Shown: positions 51,244-62,275 of the stretch, piece after piece | Numbering within the stretch: the first letter of the stretch is position 1 | How the letters are laid out: every line of letters begins with the position of its first letter | NCBI GenBank assembly: GCA_947172415.1 | Contig: OX359201.1 | Location: forward strand, 6,839,245 to 6,903,244 | Length of the DNA: 64,000 bases | Reading direction: 5' to 3' | Source: Chondrosia reniformis | Taxonomy: Eukaryota > Porifera > Demospongiae > Chondrillida > Chondrillidae | Notes under the pieces: generated by a model | Databases searched by the model: none | Told to the model about the DNA's origin: nothing | What the model saw: only the letters and a program-made list of their open reading frames with translations | Position numbers and translations under genes: made by a program

Positions 51244-53262
51244 ACCTTCTACATAATTAATGTACATGCAAGTAGTCAGAAGGACACACCCACATTTGGT
51301 AAGCAGGACACACCCACATTTGGTAAGCAGGACACACCCACATTTGGTATGCAGGACACACCCACATTTGGTATGCAGGACACACCCACATTCAATATAG
51401 TTGAGGGCAAATGAGACTAACCTGACAGAATCCAAGTGTTTCTTGGAATTGTGTGTCCTCCTTGTCCAAAGTGGCCATGTACTCCTCCATGTACAGCAGG
51501 GCACGTGCATAGGCCTTGCAGTTGTAAGCTGCCCTGGCCAGCTTGTCCTTTGGAAGAGTGAACTGAAAGTTTGCCACTTTGTCAACATTCTCAAGACTAT
51601 CTTGCACAGCTGAAGATTCCGTTGCCTTTTTACTCAGCTTCTTAGTTCTGGCAACCTTCACTCTATTCCTGGTCCAATGATTTAAATGATCCAGCACCGT
51701 GAATATGGTTTGACAGCAATGAGTCAAGCAGTCTGCACATTTAAGAAGCTAATTTTCCTCTATGTATATGTATACAAAAATAGTGATAGGAACGCACCTG
51801 ACTGTCCCATTGTCAAGGGTCCATGCTGACAGGCTACATTAATGATCTCTATCATTTCACTAGAGACCTACAGGTATACAATAGAAAAGGTAGAGTAGCT
51901 CCAATGAGATTGCATGCAGTTTGAGATGAATGTAGACATACATCAGTATCCGGTTTTTGGCTACAGAGCACTTTGATGACCACAAATGGTAGGAGAAATA
52001 GAGGAACTTGAGAGTAGTACTTGAACATGACTGAGCAGGCATTGAACACTCTCTTGGCTAGGCCGTCTTCCACCTTCTCAACAAGATGGCCAACAAAGGA
52101 GATGATCCAGTGGTGGAAGGTGAGCCTTCGATCCAGTTTGTAAATGGGAATTGTCCTCTTTTTGGGAGCATTATCAGCAGTACAGTGTGAATACAGGAAG
52201 GGATGTAGGATGTCCTGTATTTCGGAAGAGAGGCTGCACCAGACAAGATACCCCATACTACATAGATGAGTAAAATATCAACAAACATGAGTAAGAAAGA
52301 GCTTCAGTCACACCTGGTGGTAGCAGCCCTGTTGGCGCAATCATATGTGGCCAGGCAGTCCTGCCCTCTGGTGTCCTCTGCTGAGAGGAAGGCTCTTCCC
52401 AGCTCTTGCAGAAGGTGGACTGCAAACTTGTCATTCAAGCTGTCCATCTGTAACCATTTTGCACACTCAATAGCAACAGCTCCCTGCACTAAATGATACA
52501 GTGACTTACCTCGACAGCCAAGTGAGGTTTTGCATGCATTATCTCTGAGGAAAAGTTGAGTTGAGCAGGGTCAATGGCTCCAATCTCTCCAAGGCACCTG
52601 CCAACCCTTTCTCTGACCTCAAGACTCCTATCACTGCTGCTCTGCACCAGCTGGCAAAGGAAACACATTATCGCACATCTTCAATCAAACATTCCATCAA
52701 CTAACTGTGGACACTAGTCTTGAAATGCTCTGGTCAGCGCGGTCCACACTGGTTATGCAATCATTCAGTGCCCCTCTATTCTCCTTCAGCAAAACCAACA
52801 GGTGATCCAAGGCGTCCTGTTTGACGACCGACTGCTCATGAGTGACACTCTTTAGCAAAATATCAATATGCTCTGGGAGTGAAAGGTCTTTTTTGCGAGC
52901 GTGATGCAGGACCTGATTGACCTCTTCTAGAGCAGGGTGTTTAGGCAAGCTGTGGACCTCAATAAAGTGGTCAAACAGTGCATCCCTGTACAGCAATTAA
53001 AATTGGAGTGGAAATGGAAATTGGAATGAAATGGAGATGGCAATGCAAAGAGTGTTGTCCAAACTGACCTATTTTCAACAATGAGGTAATGAAATATGTC
53101 TGCTACTATTTCAGTCCATATGTCAATGAAAGGAGACAAAGTTACTATTAACTGACTCAAAAGAGGTCCCAAGCTTTCCATACTCAAACTACACAAGAAA
53201 TATATTAAACATGTGAATGCAACACAATATGTTAGCCAGACTAACTTTCTAATAAAGCAGTT
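51244..53262 (-). pseudogene. Inverted partial ATR copy (internal exons only)
   Basis: Minus-strand copy of ATR 44,244-46,430. Open segments correspond one to one with ATR exons: the 111-codon block at 51,727-51,392 appears identical to 45,803-46,138, and the 134-codon block at 52,256-51,852 differs by one residue (HC for HY). Splice sites are kept. Differences: an in-frame 24-bp deletion removing eight codons (CAYAIQEV segment; near 52,350), fewer 24-bp repeat units, and scattered substitutions. It has no start codon, kinase domain or promoter of its own, so it cannot make ATR. It begins abruptly inside an exon at 53,262. The high identity points to a recent event or active gene conversion. 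Confidence 0.93.
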
Positions 53263-53860
53263 GGTCTTGAAAGTTTGGCTAAACCTAACTTCAACCATAG
53301 ATGTATGTCAAATCGCTAATAAATTATATTAAACAAGGCTATATTCTTATTTATATAATATATTCTTGAGAGTGGATCAATATTTGGATTTGAATCTAAC
53401 ATTTCATGGAAATACTCTCAGGCATAGTATGTTAATATCATAAGAGTTTCAGAAAGTTTGCACAAACCTAACTTCAACCAGAAATGTATGTCTATTCGAT
53501 AATACATTAGATATACGGTTTAAAGGTAATACAATCCTGGGACTGAATCTCAGGCAAATCTAGAGGTATGAAGCTGAAAGCTGGTAGAAGGACTCTTAGG
53601 CATAGTATGTTTATATCGTAAGAGTTTGAGAAAGTTTGTTCAAACCTAACTTCAACCACAGATGTATGTCTATTATCTAATACATTAAATATACGGTTTA
53701 ATGGTAATACAATCCTGGGACTGAATCTCAGGCAAATCTAGAGGTATGAAGCTGAAACCTGTTAGAAAGACTCTTAGGCATAATATGTTTATATCATAAG
53801 AGTTTCAGAAAGTTTAGACAAACCTAACTTCTACCACAGATGTATGTCAATTTTTGATAT
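53263..53860. repeat. ~179-bp tandem repeat next to the duplication break
   Basis: Three to four diverged units with phase marker gaaagttt...aaacctaacttcaacca...gatgtatgtc at about 53,268, 53,452, 53,630 and 53,809 (spacings 184, 178, 179). Later units share ggtaatacaatcctgggac and gaatctcaggcaaatc. It is unrelated by eye to the 170-bp satellite. It starts exactly at the outer break of the inverted ATR copy. Confidence 0.85.
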
Positions 53861-54285
53861 ATTAAGAAGAACGAAAATTAATTTAAAAATTTTTAATATA
53901 CTTTTTCTAAAAAATTTAGAAGTAATTTGAAGTAAATATTTATTATGCGATATTTAATTAATGAAAAAGTTATATAATTAATTAAATGAAATATCACATA
54001 TTAATTTCTCGATTCCAAACTATACGCTCAACTCACTTTAATAAAGGGACTGCTTTAATTTTGAGTTTAGAGTACAACATGTCTGTACTTTTAATACTTT
54101 TATTCGTCAAAACGAAACATTGATCAAGTCAAGTATATACCATGCGCATGCCCAATATGCGCATTTAATTGTGAAACACCATTATTATTAATAACAAATT
54201 CTTGTATAACCACAAAACACACCTTTAAATGTGCGATTCACACCGTATCCTACCTGCGACATGCATGATTTACTGAGCGTATATG
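53861..54285. other. AT-rich subtelomeric spacer
   Basis: Unique, very AT-rich sequence with runs of attaatta and aaaattt. No gene, RNA or repeat could be supported. Confidence 0.6.
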
Positions 54286-54860
54286 AGCATACATGTATCT
54301 ACATGTATTTATATGCTTCTACATACATCTACATGCATTTATATGCTTCTACATACATCTACATGCATCTTCATGCATTATTACTTGCATCTACATGCAT
54401 CTACATGCATCTACATTCATCTACATTCATTTACAAGGTTCTACATGCATTCTAGATGAATCTACATGAATTTTACATTAATCAACATACAATTACATGC
54501 ATTTTCATGCATCTACATGCAACTACATGCGTCTATGCTTCTACACGCATCTTCATGAACATACAAGAATCTACATGTGCTACATGCATCTATTGGAATT
54601 TACATGCATATAGTTGCATCTACATTCATCTGCAACACTCTACATGCATCAACATGCATCTACATGCATCTAAATACATCTGCAAGACTATCCATACATC
54701 TACGTGCATTGACATTCATCTACATGTATCTACATGCAACAAAAGGCAAATAAATACACTACATGCATCTACATGCATCTAATGCATCTACAAGCATCTA
54801 CAAGCATCTACATGCATCTACATGCATCTACATGCATCTACATGCATCAATATGCGTCTA
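54286..54860. repeat. Degenerate CTACATGCAT array
   Basis: Ten-bp motif ctacatgcat repeated with many point changes (ctacattcat, ctacaagcat), most regular at 54,790-54,850. Open frames across it (54,231-54,455 and 54,456-54,782) only reflect the periodicity (YMHLHAST-like) and are not genes. Confidence 0.9.
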
Positions 54861-54977
54861 AACCTAACCGTTTTAACCATAACTTGAAAAACCCTAAACT
54901 CTAAACCCGAAAACCCTAGCTCCGATACCCTAACCCCAAAAACCCTAATCCTGAAAACTCTAACCCAGAAAACCCTA
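54861..54977. repeat. Degenerate telomeric sequence, CCCTAA orientation (left part)
   Basis: Repeated aaccctaa, aaaccctagc and accctaacccc-like motifs with spacer bases, in the C-rich orientation opposite to the terminal telomere. It is interrupted at 54,977 by the CACTA element and continues at 61,194. Confidence 0.85.
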
Positions 54978-55620
54978 CACTGGAAAATAATGTGCCTTTA
55001 CTATGTTTACTATTATTTAAAGCCATCTTAAATTTGATGTTTACTAAGTTTAAGTAAACTTATACTTCCAATAAAGTTGTATTTAAATTTAAGGAGTATA
55101 ATTGTTACTTAAAGGCTACTTATATGTAATACATATAGTTAATTATGTTAACGTATTAGTTGCAATCCCTAGTTGCATATTATATTTAAATTAAAAATAT
55201 TAGGCCTGATCATGAAATTAATAATGTATGTGCTTAATTGTTTGCAGACTAAATTTTATGTTTGGAGGGATTTCACAATTTTCGCAGATTTTACATTCGT
55301 GAATGGTTGGGTTCTCCAATATTATGGAAAGTTGAATTCGAACCGTTAAGTGAGATTAGCATGCATGTGACACGTATAATATAAGTGAGAGAGCCTAATA
55401 AAGCAGTGATATGTTATACGTACGTTAGGTTTAATTAGTTATTCAGTGCTATATGCTGTAATAATTTGTGATGAATGCATGCAAGGTTATACTGTACATG
55501 AACAAATTGGCAAATTACTACTACTTAATTAGTTATATAAATTCCTTACAGTATGTATGCAGAAATTCATTAATACAAATTAAGCAGTCAAAAATCAGTT
55601 AGTCAAAATACATGCATAAT

Positions 55621-58600
55621 TCAGATAATAGTTCTTTTTGATAGAGGAATGCCAACTTTTTCTGAAGTGTTGGAGGGACTGATGGAATGATTTACATTAA
55701 CTGCTAGTAAATGTGCAATACGCTGAATGGGCAGAAACGTAGCAGGACCACCAGGAATACTCCTGTCAGTGGAAAATTCAACTAAAGGAGGAAGGTAAAA
55801 CTTATTGCTTCTTGATGTGCTGTTGTACCATTCAACAACAGCTAGGGTAATTCCGAAGGATTCTGGAGGGTTTACAGTAGCGAATGTGTGATATAAAAAG
55901 TGACGAATCCTGCCTGGATATAAAATATAAGAGCCAGAATTGATAGTGCCATCGCTATTAGCCCAGGATGCTAGTATAAAGGAGTTACTGTTTTTCTTGT
56001 GGGACTTCGACCTAAACCTTTCTGGACCAAAGTCAACAAAAGAGAACTTCTTACACACAGAAGGAAGTAAATCTAAAGTAATGGCATGCTTAGGAAAGAG
56101 GACAGCATAAACTGAAATTAAAAAAGTTAAGTCCTCTTTATCAAGTGATATCAGTGCACTTCTCTTGGGAAGATGTATATCATCAATATTTTTAACAATA
56201 GTTTCCCATGAAATATTCAATAATGACTTCTTTGAAGCTTCATAAGCTTCCTGTGACACCATCAGCATGCCTTTTGATTCATCCTCCATAAATCTAATTG
56301 TGTTCACATCTTCTAATTCAGCAAGTCTACTTCTGGATTGTTACTATGACATATTGCTAAAAACTTGCGCATTAATTGTACTTCAATGTTACGTTTGTTG
56401 TTGGTAAACATTCCTAGTAGACCATTAAAACGCTCAAAGGAAAAAAGCCAGAATGATGCCATAGGGCCATATTGGCGAATGCATTCTGCCAGGTGTCCAT
56501 GCATATGCATGTTTGGTGTGACTACACCTTCACCATATAACTCCTCAACAGTCCTACAAAATTTCATTAGAAGGAGATCTGCTTGATGAATATCTTCTGG
56601 ATACAATAAAGGTTGGCAAAGTCTGTTGCAGGCCAGCACAAACGTTTGCCAACAAAGTAAGTGTGGCTTTGGAAGTAACCCATTTAAACAATAAAGGGAG
56701 TAGACAAGTGTCCAATTTTTCCATTCAGCTGCTGTGAAGTTTCCAAAATTGGATGATATAGTAGTTGGAATTCGTCCCAATTCAGAAGATATTGGCAAAG
56801 AAGCAATCAGTTCATCAATCTTACGAAGGTTGTTAAAACGCAACAAGTCACAATCAAGCCATAGCTTGAATATCATCTTAGCTGTACCTAAAAAGAGATT
56901 ATGCATTGGATCAACGACATGGTGAATAACTGGATCAAAATATGGCAAATCCAGTAGAGCTGTATACCTGGACCCATACTGCTTTTCTAACTTCTCTCTA
57001 ACAGATTTGGAGGGGGCAGAAGTTATTTTTACAATATTAGCCCTGTGACTGTCATTAGTCCTTTGTGTCCACTGGTCTCTTTGGAAACCTGAGTAATTGC
57101 GCTTCTTTTTATTGTTGAAGGTCATAGTACTAAAATACTTTAGGCATTTAGAACATCCTAAAAAGGCTGAATGCCCTAAAAAGCCACAGAGTTTACGCGT
57201 AGCAGGGATATCACTAGCAGTGCAAATAATACGGGTCGTAACAAGTACACTACTACCAGTGCTCACTTTCATTTGCAATCCCCTATGAAACTCTTTCAGT
57301 TCCTCAACAACAGGCTTGAGAAAAGAGTTCAGATTTGATGGTTCTTTTGATAATGCTGGCAAAATACCTAGAAGGAGCACATTTTCTGTTTTGAAGCGCA
57401 TTTCCCTAGGAAGATTAGCTATAACAGCATATATTACACCAACTGAAATGTTTGACCGTCGCTTAAATGGCTGGAACCAATCACAGTTAATCATAAGCCC
57501 TAGATCCAATTTTTGAATCAGCTGTGGTCCAGATGGCATGGGGAAAAAGAATGATTTCCAGACTTGACCGTCATATATATCACACAAACTGTTTGCTGGA
57601 GTATCTCTGGTCATCCAAGCCTGGCATGACTGATAAAAGTTAGGGAATTGAAGTAAGCGTTCCAGCGATTCCTTGATGCTTTTGTAACAATATATTTTTA
57701 AAGGATGAAATCGTCTTTTCCCATTACTTAATACTGTTTCAGTAGTCAAATGGGAACCACAGGTGGTGCATGATAACCCTGTTGGTTGGCCATTTCCATC
57801 TAAGGCAGTGATATCCTCAAGAGAATAAAGCTTAGTGCAAGCAGGATTAGGACAGACTGCATACTTATTGAAACATTTTTTACTAAATTTAACTGAATTA
57901 AAAAGATCTGACAATTTTTTGGGAAAATATATAAGTGCTTCCTTCATCAAAGCCTGCTGCCTGCCTAATATCCTGAAAAATGCATAGATAATTTTAAGCA
58001 GCATGTTTGCTGCCTGATCACTAATTCGCCATTTCACATACCATCGAAAAAGGTAGTATACTAGCAATCTTATAATTATTGCCATTGGCCCAGTATTTTC
58101 ATCTTGCCCAACATGGGTTTCAACTGGTTCAGCTAGGTCATATTCAGAATCACTTGCAGCTGCATCAGTGGTATATGAATCCAAATCAGTATACTCTTCT
58201 AAGCCTTTATTAGAGGGCTCACTGTCTGTATGATAGTGGATAGATTCAATCTCCGAGTCAACAGAATGAACCTCAAGTTCTGGTTCTGGGGAAAATGATT
58301 CCTATATACATAGTACAAAGAACACATACATGACTGTCGCAATAAAATTTAAAATGACAGTGGTACTTTATAGTTACATATTTACAGTGGTGAAACAGTT
58401 TAGGACAAGCAAAAATGTTTGAATTAGCCATAAAATTCAAATTAAAGTTCTTTATCCATTTATCCATAAGTGTTATCGGATAAGCATTACACATAGAGAA
58501 ATCCTTTTGTTCATTCGAGGAAGCTGTCGAAGGAAAATCAATCAAAAATGGCTAAGCATTTACAAGGGTCTTGCACCTTAATTAAATAATGTACAGAGCT

Positions 58601-59213
58601 GAAATCTAGTCGAGGACATAACAGAGCCCAGATACATATAATAGTAAAATAAGTTTGTATCTAGGATCTACCATCTGCAAGAAATTCACTCTAATTTAAC
58701 TGGATTACGATCGTCACATATAGTGGTATAATTTACTCTATAATACGTAGTAAAAATATAGACAATACACAAACTTTAACTCCTTTAAACGTTTTGTTTA
58801 CATATAAATATTACAACCAGGAATTTCTAAATGATTTAAAATGTAAAAAGGCAAAGGCAAACAGCCATAATTATACTAACGGCCCTGCAGTAACGCTATA
58901 TATAACTAAGTCTTACCGCTGCTAGCTTTGAAATATCACTGTGTGCTGCAATCCGTTTTGATGGTGGTGAGGAATCGCTTGAATCACTGAAGCGACGAGA
59001 CGAAACTTGATCCAACAAATGACTGGATAGCTCTACTTCATTGTCAGAAGAAGAAACGTCGGCATCAAATGGGTCAACGGCCAGAGCTGCGCGGCTATCC
59101 ATGGAACGTTTCGGTGCTTTTCTTCTTTTCTCATGCTCATAAAACGTCCGCCTAGCAACGAGTTGGCCTTTACACGTCTCACACAAGCAAGGTCTCCTAT
59201 TACCGACTTCCAT
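55621..59213 (-). CDS. CACTA transposase (Tnp2/Transposase_21 type), one frameshift
   Basis: Exon 1, 59213-58917, encodes MEVGNRRPCLCETCKGQL (a CxxC cluster) and an acidic Ser-rich region. A 615-bp intron (GTAAGA to TATAG) leads to exon 2 from 58301. Exon 2 carries acidic sequence, a zinc-ribbon-like pair (CPNPACTKLY; CTTCGSHL), then the Tnp2 core with the diagnostic DPMHNLFLGTAK (near 56,910), followed by HMHGHLAECIRQYGPMASFWLF. The frame stops at 56,313; an overlapping frame reading SRSRLAELEDVNTIRFM continues to a stop at 55,621 for a further 228 codons. A single-base frameshift around 56,310-56,340 explains this, so the copy may be inactive unless it is a sequencing error. The enzyme would excise and insert the element by binding and cutting its ends. 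Confidence 0.85.
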
Positions 59214-59367
59214 TTTGACGATTTCCAAGTCACGCGTATACACGTAATTAATTATTTGTTCGTAAAATCTTACGATTAAATCAATTTACAATCGTACGAG
59301 CGGGAATCTTGCAGCTGAAACTTTTACTTTCTGCAGAACGTAGCTATTTAACTCTATACAATCGATT
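59214..59367. promoter_or_regulatory. Divergent promoter inside the CACTA element
   Basis: Only 154 bp separate the start codons of the two transposon genes. Promoter function is inferred from layout; no core element was identified with confidence. Confidence 0.4.
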
Positions 59368-60750
59368 ATGGAAAAAAATATTGTTAACGAAGAAACTGTT
59401 GACCCCCTGCATGATGATAAGCTAACAAGTAGCAGTGACAGTGATTCAGACAGTGACTACTCATTGAGTAGTCAAGTTTCCAGTCATACTTCAGAGGAAG
59501 AAACAGATACAGATTTAAAAAATGAAGTATTACTCCTGGAGGGTGATATGTTCTTAGACACTGATGGAAGGAACATTAATGCTGCTGCTGTTGCAGGTGC
59601 TATGGTAGCACTTAAGCAAAGTTTCCAGGATTTGAAGGAAAAATCAATGCAATTGTGGGACCAGGTCCTTACACAAAATGACGAAATTCTTGATGCAACT
59701 AGGGAAATTTCAGGCCAGCTGAAATCACCCACAAATGGAGTAGCAAAGCCTTCCAATGGTACCCCGGGTAAGGCTAAAAAAGCACCTGTGGAATGCTCAG
59801 TAAGTTCCATTTAAGTGCATGCATTAAATATTATTATACAGTAGCTTTTTTCATTACTGCACCTGAGCTCACTTAATTACTGTGTCTTATATTCACTACA
59901 TTTTATAGAATGCTGTAAGACAGGTGTATAAGGCCTTAGAAAGGCCAGACTGCACATGGAAATTTGATGAAAGGTATAGCTATGTACTGCAACCTCATGC
60001 AATATACTGCCATAAGTGAATTTGATATACTGCATATTCAGATATGATTCAGAAGCCAATCATACAGTCAGTGAATCCCTGACAAATGAAGTAATGCAAC
60101 TGTACCCTAGTAAATGGGACAAAGGTGTAGTGAAAAGTAAGTTTAATGCATTCATTTGTCATTGACTGGGCCTTCTGTTAATATGCATATTTCTTTGTAT
60201 AGATGCAGTTAAGAGGTATTTCTTGACCAAGTTAGAGGCCAATAAAAGATCTCCAAAAGATAGCGACCAGCACAGGGAAACATGCAGGAGAAATGGAAGA
60301 GTTCTCCAAGTAAGGCTAAATACTATAATAATGTATATATACATGTATATACATGCTACCGTTTCCATGCAGAAGATGAGCAATAGGCTCACAGCCATAA
60401 ATCGCATTAATTGGGAAGAAACAGCCAAGAAGAAAGCTCGTTCTGTGCTGGAGCAAAAAGATTATCACAGTTCAGAGTATACTTGCTCTGAAACTGATCA
60501 GACAGATGAGGAAAATGAAGGTACCACCTCAAGTGTGAGGCCAAAAAAGATAGCAATCTATCCATTGCCATGGGAAAGGAGTTTACTCACCAAAGTCAAG
60601 AAGGATTTGGATGACTTTTACTATAAAGGCCTCAGTAATAGAGCAAAATCCATGCTTATTGATAAGTGCAGAGTGAAGGAACCTTCTACAAGAAAGCCCC
60701 CTAATACAGGGATTGACTATAAGTGGGCAGTTCGCCTGCAAAAGAAGTAA
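59368..60750 (+). CDS. CACTA accessory protein (TNPA-like role inferred)
   Basis: Five exons: 59368-59799, 59909-59973, 60042-60136, 60203-60309, 60373-60750; 1,077 nt, 358 aa, no internal stop. The N-terminus is acidic and Ser rich (SSSDSDSDSDYSLSSQ). A probable helix follows (AMVALKQSFQDLKEKSMQLWDQ). The central and C-terminal parts are basic and Trp/Lys rich (YPSKWDKGVVKNAVKRYF; INWEETAKKKARSVLEQKD), ending IDYKWAVRLQKK. I do not recognise a named domain. Its place opposite the transposase and its basic half suggest the TNPA-type DNA-binding partner that recognises subterminal repeats; this is inference. Unlike the transposase next door its frame is intact. Confidence 0.8.
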
Positions 60751-61193
60751 CTATATATATACAAAGACTGGTATGTCTTATAAGGCTTAAAAACTGAGAT
60801 AGTTGCATGTTTCTGAATATACTACATTGTAATTTGTTCAATTATTTTGAACTACTCTAATTTGAATTAAACTGCGCATGCATGGCCATGGACATGCACA
60901 TGAATGAAAGTATATAATGCAAACACATGCATACATGCATGGTAGTACAGTATAGTGGTGCATGCACCTATATAAACTTTAAGTATCATTTAAGTCATAT
61001 TTATATAAGCATTTAAGTAGGCTTTAAGTTTATCTTAAAGCATCCGTAAAGTGGGCATTTACTAAATATATACTGTTACTTAAATTTGAATTTAATATCA
61101 ATTTAAGCAACCTCTTTAAATTTAGTAAAACTATCTTTAAGTTATCTATAAGTTACATATAAGTAGCCATTAAATTTGAAATAATTTGCAGTG

Positions 61194-61549
61194 CTAACAC
61201 CAAAAACCTAACTCCGAAAAACATCACCTGAAAATCCTAATACCAAGCCCATAAACCCTAGCCCATAAACCCTAGCCCATAAACCCTAGCCCATAAACCC
61301 TAGCCCATAAACCCTAGCCCATAAACCCTAGCCCATAAACCCTAGCCCATAAACCCTAGCCCATAAACCCTAGCCCATAAACCCTAGCCCATAAACCCTA
61401 GCCCATAAACCCTAGCCCATAAACCCTAGCCCATAAACCCTAGCCCATAAACCCTAGCCCATAAACCCTAGCCCATAAAGCCTAGCCCATAAAGCCTAGC
61501 CCATAAAGCCTAGACCATAAAGGCTAGCCCATAAAGGCTAGCCCATAGG
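61194..61549. repeat. 14-bp CCCATAAACCCTAG array (CCCTAA orientation)
   Basis: After the CTA target duplication, degenerate telomeric sequence gives way at 61,248 to about 21 units of CCCATAAACCCTAG. Most are perfect. The last units drift stepwise (AAAGCCTAG, then AAAGGCTAG, then CCCATAGGG), passing from C-rich to G-rich polarity. Confidence 0.93.
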
Positions 61550-61906
61550 GTAAGGTTTGTTGGGTAAGGGTTTACAGGATGAGGGTATCAAGGTTAGGGT
61601 TTTCGAAATTAAAGTTTTAAAAATTGGGTTTTTGGGTGTTAAGGTTTCGGGGATAGAATTTGGTATTAGGGGCTAGGGTTAGGGTTAAGGTTAGGGTTAC
61701 AGGGTGTTGCCCAGACATCACCATATGAGATATGGGTATCATCGGAAAAATCTGGGTGAGGTGAGTTGATTGGTGAAAAGAAACCCTAAAAAATCCTATC
61801 AGTTTTTGAGAAATTTTAGGTTGAATAGGTGTGAAAATGTAATTAAGTGTGAAAAAACCATTGGGAAGCTCCAGAAATGACCTCAGGAACATTTTTGAAA
61901 ATAAAT
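61550..61906. other. Polarity-switch zone with degenerate TTAGGG motifs
   Basis: G-rich orientation motifs (gggtaagggttt, aaggttagggtt, ttaggggctagggttagggttaagg) decay into a unique stretch at about 61,705-61,900. No gene is supported. Confidence 0.75.
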
Positions 61907-62275
61907 GGGTTAGGGTTAGGGTTAGTGACAGCGTTAGGGTTAGTGACAGCGTTAGGGTTAGTGACAGCGTTAGGGTTAGTGACAGCGTTAGGGTTAGTGA
62001 CAGCGTTAGGGTTAGTGACAGCGTTAGGGTTAGTGACAGCGTTAGGGTTAGTGACAGCGTTAGGGTTAGTGACAGCGTTAGGGTTAGTGACAGCGTTAGG
62101 GTTAGTGACAGCGTTAGGGTTAGTGACAGCGTTAGGGTTAGTGACAGCGTTAGGGTTAGTGACAGCGTTAGGGTTAGTGACAGCGTTAGGGTTAGTGACA
62201 GCGTTAGGGTTAGTGACAGCGTTAGGGTTAGTGACAGCGTTAGGGTTAGTGACAGCGTTAGGGTTAGTGACAGCG
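61907..62275. repeat. 18-bp telomere-variant array TTAGGGTTAGTGACAGCG
   Basis: About 20 perfect tandem copies of an 18-bp unit: one TTAGGG followed by TTAGTGACAGCG. It lies immediately proximal to the pure telomere. Confidence 0.97.

Larger units (their letters stand above)
54978..61193. mobile_element. CACTA (EnSpm) DNA transposon, 6,216 bp
   Basis: The ends are CACTGGAAAATAAT on the left and ATAATTTGCAGTG on the right, so both termini are CACTG in inverted orientation, and each is flanked by CTA (54975-54977 and 61194-61196), the 3-bp target duplication typical of CACTA elements. Both subterminal regions (about 55,005-55,180 and 60,975-61,185) are crowded with TTTAAG/CTTAAA motifs and share ggctacttatatgtaa in inverted orientation; such subterminal repeats are binding sites for the TNPA-type protein in plant elements. 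Inside are a Tnp2-type transposase gene on the minus strand and a spliced accessory gene on the plus strand, divergent across 154 bp. The element sits within degenerate telomeric repeats. Confidence 0.92.

Noticed and set aside
51244..53262. A second, functional ATR gene
   Set aside because: Only internal exons are present; no start, kinase or FATC exons exist on that strand.
54231..54782. 74- and 108-codon ORFs rich in His, Tyr and Met
   Set aside because: Translation of the 10-bp CTACATGCAT array.
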